Assembly (NCBI GenBank): GCA_017744515.1
Contig: JAGIBF010000013.1
Location: 1 to 64,000 of the forward strand
Direction: 5' to 3'
Source: Niastella sp.
GTDB taxonomy: Bacteria; Bacteroidota; Bacteroidia; Chitinophagales; Chitinophagaceae
DNA: 64,000 nucleotides
Shown one piece after another: positions 60,224 through 64,000 of this stretch. How positions within the stretch are numbered: position 1 is the first letter of the stretch; each line of letters opens with the position of its first letter. The position numbers and the translations under genes were made by a program. Under the pieces are notes generated by a model. That model saw nothing but the letters and a program-made list of their open reading frames with translations, was not told the origin of the DNA and made no database searches.

Positions 60224-61105
60224 ATGACCACGAGAAGAAAGCTATTGGGCTTATGCTCAATGGTAACAGCTATGACTGTTATTTTCTTTGCCTGCTCTAA
60301 AGACGATTCGCATAGTAATGATCCTTTACCGCCCGGTAAGCAAGAGGTTCAGTTGTTTCTCACCGATGATCCCGCTTTATTTGACAAGGTCCTTATCGAT
60401 ATCAAGAGTGTACAGGTATTCATCGATACCTGTGATAAGAACAAGCATGATGATGACGATGATGATCATGGTCGCGGTCATGACGACGATGATCACGAGG
60501 ATCATTGTGTGAACTGGGACACTTTGAATATTGCGCCTGGTATATATGATCTGCTTGGCTTGCGCAATGGTGTGGATACTTTGCTGGCCAGTGGTATCAT
60601 TCCTGAAGGGAATATCAAGAAGATCAAGATCGTGCTGGGTAGTAATAACTCGCTGGTTAAGGACAGTGTGACTTATCCGCTGGACCTTTTCCCGGGCACT
60701 CAGTCTACCATCGTTTTAAAGATCAAAGGGCGGGATTGGGATGAGTGGCAGCCTGGGCGTAACCGGCTATGGCTCGACTTCGATGTGTCCCGGTCTATTT
60801 TCGTAGTGAGGGGTAAGTTCTACCTGAAGCCTTTCCTGAAAGTCTTTACCGTGAAAACCACCGGTAGCCTTGAGGGCAGGGTGCTGCCTAAGGATGCTTA
60901 TCCTGTGATCAGCGTGTATAATGCTCAGGATACCGGTTATGCTATTCCCTGGCATAATGGCGATTTCAAGGTAAGGGGCCTGCAGGAGGGTACTTATAGC
61001 GTGTTCATCAACGGCTCGAATGGGTACCAGGATACTACCATCACCGGGGTCGAGATCAAGCGCAACCGGGAGACGGAATTGCCCAGGATCACTTTGCGTA
61101 AGTGA
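60224..61105 (+). CDS. DUF4382-domain lipoprotein with Asp/His-rich loop
   Basis: 293 residues. The lipobox FFAC has Cys24. DUF4382 starts near 40 (VQLFLTDDPALFDKVLIDI, KSVQVFID). Inside the first half, residues 75-94 are almost entirely Asp and His with a few Gly, Arg and Glu, a likely metal-binding insert. LLGLRNGVDTLLA, GIIPEGNIKKIKIVLG and LDFDVSRSIF are family strings. The last 80 residues (GSLEGRVLPKDAYPVISVYN ...) form a separate carboxypeptidase-regulatory-like module. It is a surface or periplasmic protein of unknown role. Confidence 0.88.
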   Translation: MTTRRKLLGLCSMVTAMTVIFFACSKDDSHSNDPLPPGKQEVQLFLTDDPALFDKVLIDIKSVQVFIDTCDKNKHDDDDDDHGRGHDDDDHEDHCVNWDTLNIAPGIYDLLGLRNGVDTLLASGIIPEGNIKKIKIVLGSNNSLVKDSVTYPLDLFPGTQSTIVLKIKGRDWDEWQPGRNRLWLDFDVSRSIFVVRGKFYLKPFLKVFTVKTTGSLEGRVLPKDAYPVISVYNAQDTGYAIPWHNGDFKVRGLQEGTYSVFINGSNGYQDTTITGVEIKRNRETELPRITLRK

Positions 61106-61142
61106 CATAATTACCATTAGATCAGATACCAATTGAAGAAAG

Positions 61143-61170
61143 GTGGAGTTTTTACAACTCCACTTTTTTA
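61143..61170 (+). terminator. Terminator after the DUF4382 gene
   Basis: gtggagtt (61143-61150) with aactccac (61156-61163), then TTTTTTA. Confidence 0.85.
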
Positions 61171-61182
61171 TTGATAAGGGTG

Positions 61183-61190
61183 TAACTTTG
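61183..61190 (+). promoter_or_regulatory. Candidate -7 box of queD
   Basis: TAACTTTG fits TAnnTTTG, 17 bases before the ATG at 61208. The T-tract of the previous terminator lies where a -33 element would be. Confidence 0.5.
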
Positions 61191-61207
61191 GGCCCTCAAG
61201 GTATTTT

Positions 61208-61564
61208 ATGCTGATCTATAAAGAGTTTACTTTCGATTCGGCCCATTTCCTGCCTAACGTGCCCGACGGGCATAAGTGTAAGGAAATGCATGGTCATACT
61301 TACCGTTTGCGGATATGGATCAAGGGGCAGCCCGATCCTGCCCTGGGATGGGTAATGGATTTTGCCGTGCTGAAGGGTGTAGTAAAGCCTGTGGTGGCCG
61401 AACTGGACCATAAGTGTATGAACAATGTTCCCGGCCTGGAGAACCCCACTTGTGAGCTGATCGCGGTATGGATATGGAACCGCCTGAAGCCGTTGTTGCC
61501 TGCTATGGACCATCTGGAGCTTCATGAAACGCCTACTTCGGGTGTGGTATATAATGGCCAGTAA
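61208..61564 (+). CDS. queD: 6-carboxytetrahydropterin synthase (QueD/PTPS family)
   Basis: 118 residues, typical for the group. Zinc ligands are His13 (SAHFL), His28 and His30 (MHGHTY); the catalytic Cys is Cys24 in GHKCKE. The closing LELHETPTSGVVY is the conserved end with the Glu that binds the pterin. It converts dihydroneopterin triphosphate in the queuosine route; the other que genes are not in the window, so a PTPS-like role in another pterin pathway cannot be excluded. Confidence 0.93.
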   Translation: MLIYKEFTFDSAHFLPNVPDGHKCKEMHGHTYRLRIWIKGQPDPALGWVMDFAVLKGVVKPVVAELDHKCMNNVPGLENPTCELIAVWIWNRLKPLLPAMDHLELHETPTSGVVYNGQ

Positions 61565-61625
61565 CCCGGCTGGCCGGGAGTTGGAGGTCTAACATTGGTT
61601 AACCTCATAACGGTTGGTCGTGTAG

Positions 61626-62060
61626 CTATTTAGGGTTTAGCCGGAAGTAATTGTCCAGCGATAATGGCCCTCCTCCTTCTACGAGAAAGAATACCAATAG
61701 TACAGAGATGATGCTCGTAAAGGGCAGGTCTGTGCCGGCAGCGAAAAGGCCGTATTCGTTGGCCATAATAATGATGGCGGCCAGCAGGATAGGTACCTGC
61801 AGCAAGACAGCCCAGCGGGTGAGCAATCCGATCACGATGAGGAAACCTCCGAGGAGGTGTGCCCAGGTGATGCCGATGATAATGGCATCGGAAGAGGAAC
61901 TGAGTATCGTTCCATGCAACAGTTGATGGGCCTGAGCGGTGTTGGACATGAAGGTGATGCCTTTGTAGATGAGACAAAGGCCAAGTGCGACCCGAAGGAC
62001 TACCAGCCAGCGAGGGTGATGCACCAGGCTCCAGTTGTGGATTTGTTGAAGCGTACCCAT
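61626..62060 (-). CDS. DoxX family membrane protein
   Basis: 144 residues with four hydrophobic segments. VLRVALGLCLIYKGITFM, AHLLGGFLIVIGLLTRWAVLLQVPILLAAI and the C-terminal EGGGPLSLDNYF match the DoxX/SURF4-like group of small inner-membrane proteins. The group has been linked to redox or thiosulfate functions in some organisms. Nothing in this copy decides between them. Confidence 0.9.
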   Translation of the reverse strand: MGTLQQIHNWSLVHHPRWLVVLRVALGLCLIYKGITFMSNTAQAHQLLHGTILSSSSDAIIIGITWAHLLGGFLIVIGLLTRWAVLLQVPILLAAIIIMANEYGLFAAGTDLPFTSIISVLLVFFLVEGGGPLSLDNYFRLNPK

Positions 62061-62156
62061 GGCAGATGTTTTATAAGAGCGATAGAATCTTGTCTCTATA
62101 AAGTTACGTTTATCTTTACATACTAATTTTATTACTGGTACGTTTTTGGTGTTACT

Positions 62157-62164
62157 TATATTTG
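62157..62164 (+). promoter_or_regulatory. Candidate -7 box of the lipoprotein gene
   Basis: TATATTTG fits TAnnTTTG exactly. It lies 5 bases before the in-frame ATG of 62174 region and overlaps the most upstream one, so transcripts would begin after both and the ATG at 62231 is the likely start. Confidence 0.45.
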
Positions 62165-62230
62165 CAATCTTCTATGAACCAAAACCTGAAGTCTATCTTT
62201 TCTCTGCACTCCCACAAAACATTTTTCACT

Positions 62231-63286
62231 ATGATCAAAAAGTCCTGGTTACAGGCCTCCGCTCTGTGCGCTACCGCCACCACTTGTATTGCTTTGTTCA
62301 GCAATTGCCAATCTTCTTCTGCTGAAGCTACTGCTGTTGCTCAAAGTGCCAAAGACACTACCGACAAGAAAGCTGCGACTGCAACGCCCCCTGCTCCTTC
62401 TGCCACGCTGGACACTGCCTGGTATAACAGGAGTATGACCATCATGGCAAACGGTGATTCTACCGGTAAGTGGCCCGTAAAGCACGATTATCCTCTTCCT
62501 GGAGCCATTCTTCCGATGAAGCGGGTGCTGGCTTTTTATGGTAACTTGTATTCCACGAAAATGGGTATCCTTGGTGAGTTGCCTGAGCAGCAGATGCTGG
62601 AGAAGCTTCAGGGTGAGGTAAAACGCTGGCAGGCAGCTGATACTGCGGTTGAGGTGGTGCCTGCGCTGCATTACATTGCTGTGACTGCGCAGGGTAGTCC
62701 CGGTGCTGCGGGTAAGTACCGCCTCCGGATGCCTTTCAAGGAGATCGATAAGGTGCTGGCCATGGCTGCCAAGATCAATGCGCTGGTATTCATCGATATT
62801 CAGGTTGGTTTAGGTACTGTGCAGGATGAGGTGCCTCAGTTCGAGCAGTATTTCAAGATGCCGAATGTGCATTTCGGTATCGACCCTGAGTTTTCTATGA
62901 AGACGGGCGCCAAGCCCGGTTCTGTGATCGGCAGCTTCGATGCGGCTGATATCAACTATGTTACTAATTACCTGGCGAAGATCGTGAAGGAGAACAACCT
63001 GCCTCCCAAGATGCTGGTGGTTCACCGTTTTACGCAAGCTATGGTGACCAATTATAAGAACATCAAATTGCAGCCTGAAGTGCAAGTCATCATGGATATG
63101 GATGGTTGGGGCGCCAAGGCAAGGAAGATCACTACTTACAAGAGCTTTATTCACAGAGAGCCTGTTCAATTCACTGGTTTCAAGCTGTTTTACAAAAACG
63201 ACTTCCGGGAGCCCGGCAGCCGTATTATGACACCTGAAGAGGTATTGAGCCTGAAGCCGAAACCGATCTATATTCAGTATCAGTAG
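62231..63286 (+). CDS. Lipoprotein of unknown function
   Basis: 351 residues from ATG 62231, chosen for its signal peptide, with the lipobox FSNC placing Cys near 29. An Ala/Ser/Thr-rich linker is followed by an alpha/beta domain of about 290 residues: VLAFYGNLYSTKMGILGEL, ALHYIAVTAQGSPG, KINALVFIDIQVGLGTV, VHFGIDPEFSMK, MLVVHRFTQAMV, VQVIMDMDGWG. The alternation of strands and helices suggests a TIM barrel, with the conserved Asp and Glu of IDPEF and DMDGWG as candidate active-site residues. I do not know the family's function. Confidence 0.75.
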   Translation: MIKKSWLQASALCATATTCIALFSNCQSSSAEATAVAQSAKDTTDKKAATATPPAPSATLDTAWYNRSMTIMANGDSTGKWPVKHDYPLPGAILPMKRVLAFYGNLYSTKMGILGELPEQQMLEKLQGEVKRWQAADTAVEVVPALHYIAVTAQGSPGAAGKYRLRMPFKEIDKVLAMAAKINALVFIDIQVGLGTVQDEVPQFEQYFKMPNVHFGIDPEFSMKTGAKPGSVIGSFDAADINYVTNYLAKIVKENNLPPKMLVVHRFTQAMVTNYKNIKLQPEVQVIMDMDGWGAKARKITTYKSFIHREPVQFTGFKLFYKNDFREPGSRIMTPEEVLSLKPKPIYIQYQ

Positions 63287-63468
63287 GCGGCAGTCGGCAA
63301 TGGGCAATCGTCAGTGCGTTTACTTCGCGGGCAGATTTCTCACCCTGCAGGTCTTGTTTAGGTTTGCAGTGCGCATGGCAGGGTCCGAAATGACAGCGTG
63401 ATGTAAATCTGATTAGTTGGTTTGAAAGAGTAGAAATTTTTTTATCTCTCTGTAGTTAGAAATAAATG

Positions 63469-63510
63469 AAATGGCCTTGATGGTTTGTCTGTCAAGGCCA
63501 TTTTGCTTTT
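63469..63510. terminator. Bidirectional terminator between lipoprotein and M61 genes
   Basis: aaatggccttga (63469-63480) with tcaaggccattt (63492-63503), perfect 12-base arms, with TTTTGCTTTTTG on the plus side. It closes the M61 gene on the minus strand and could serve the plus-strand gene ending at 63286. Confidence 0.8.
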
Positions 63511-63548
63511 TGTATACAGCGACCCACCTTTGGGTTTTAGAATCCTTG

Positions 63549-64000
63549 TTATTTGATTTGGCTGCCGAACCAGCTTTTGCGGAAGGCCAGCATTTCGGCT
63601 GTGGGTGTTTGTCCTTCTTTTTCAAAAGTGGTAAGGCTGTAGCCTGGGTTGCCTGCTAATGTGAGGGTGGCAGTCTTCTTTTCTCCGCGGTGCAGGTATT
63701 CTACTTGAATTGCATCTCCGGGTTTATGTTCTTTCAGGATAGGCTCTATTTCACTGGCCTTTTTCACTGGTTTTCCGTCGAGGGTTACCAGTTGGTCGTC
63801 TACATCCAGGCCGGCATTGTAGAGGGGGGTGCCTATTACTGTATTGGAGGCAATGGTAAGGTTGGTTCCTTCTCTAAATTGTACGCTGCCCATCCAGGCT
63901 TTTGCTTCGTTGGCTTTTTTCAATACCAAGCCTGCTTTTTCCAACAATGGTTTGTAGTTAAAGGATTCGTGTCCGGTAATGTATTTGCTGAAGAAGTCTT
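63549..64000 (-). CDS. M61-family (glycyl aminopeptidase-like) peptidase, C-terminal part
   Basis: The 3' end of a minus-strand gene that enters from beyond the right edge; 150 residues are visible and no start lies in the window. The part just after the edge (FFSKYITGHESFNYKPLLEKAGL) matches the end of the M61 catalytic region. A PDZ domain follows (IGTPLYNAGLDVDDQLVTLDGKPVKKASEIEPIL ... GDAIQVEYLHRG). These enzymes are usually exported and cut after small residues; the HEXXH zinc motif would be outside the window. Confidence 0.85.
   Translation of the reverse strand, partial: DFFSKYITGHESFNYKPLLEKAGLVLKKANEAKAWMGSVQFREGTNLTIASNTVIGTPLYNAGLDVDDQLVTLDGKPVKKASEIEPILKEHKPGDAIQVEYLHRGEKKTATLTLAGNPGYSLTTFEKEGQTPTAEMLAFRKSWFGSQIK

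Overview
The window reads as a chromosomal segment of a Bacteroidota bacterium, most likely a Chitinophagaceae relative. The signs are two proteins with type IX secretion (T9SS) sorting tails, several lipoproteins with short signal peptides, DUF2807, MORN/TonB and DUF4382 proteins, a one-piece propeller-type sensor kinase, weak Shine-Dalgarno sites, and promoters of the Bacteroidota type (TTG, about 19 bases, TAnnTTTG). There is no prophage, CRISPR array, rRNA or intact insertion sequence. Most genes are housekeeping or envelope genes; the less explained material lies between genes.

Layout. 0.2-9.7 kb: DUF2807 lipoprotein, then penicillin-binding protein 1C and an alpha-2-macroglobulin lipoprotein transcribed divergently. 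9.8-12.6 kb: an ECF41-like sigma factor, an AhpD-like protein and an MFS transporter. 12.6-16.6 kb: two MORN-repeat proteins (one with a TonB C-terminus) and an M14 carboxypeptidase. 16.7-21 kb: a Wzm/Wzt-like polysaccharide exporter and two family-2 glycosyltransferases. 21-23.9 kb: an S41 protease and rpsT. 24.1-28.8 kb: sucA, a DUF2314 lipoprotein and sucB. 28.8-37 kb: a structured intergenic stretch, a large T9SS cargo protein, a NarL-type regulator and its probable kinase, with a GNAT-like gene and a 53-codon gene between regulator and kinase on the opposite strand. 37-42.3 kb: an rRNA m5C methyltransferase, a secreted subtilase, a lipoprotein and mnmA. 42.6-46 kb: ssb, a LamG lipoprotein, an alpha/beta hydrolase and an NmrA protein. 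46-49.2 kb: an L,D-transpeptidase-like protein and an ECF42 sigma factor with its DGPF (YciI) partner. 49.8-54.2 kb: bestrophin, BrkB and a POTRA/beta-barrel protein. 54.6-57.8 kb: a lysine-rich small protein, the TIGR03915/TIGR03916 radical-SAM pair and a DUF72 protein. 58.1-64 kb: an odd tRNA-like gene, a fatty acid hydroxylase-type membrane protein, a DUF4382 lipoprotein, QueD, DoxX, an unknown lipoprotein and the end of an M61 peptidase.

The items most worth a second look: a two-box element with identical 18-base spacing at 29.1 and 32.4 kb; a hairpin-rich stretch at 28.9-29.1 kb whose wobble pairs favour a plus-strand RNA; a tRNA-like gene whose anticodon loop breaks the usual rules; the GNAT-like/basic-peptide pair lodged between a kinase and its regulator; an unannotated YkuD-like motif set in a secreted protein; and several families of short REP-like repeats, one of which forms the C-terminus of the exporter ATPase. 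All calls rest on reading the sequence; no database search was run.
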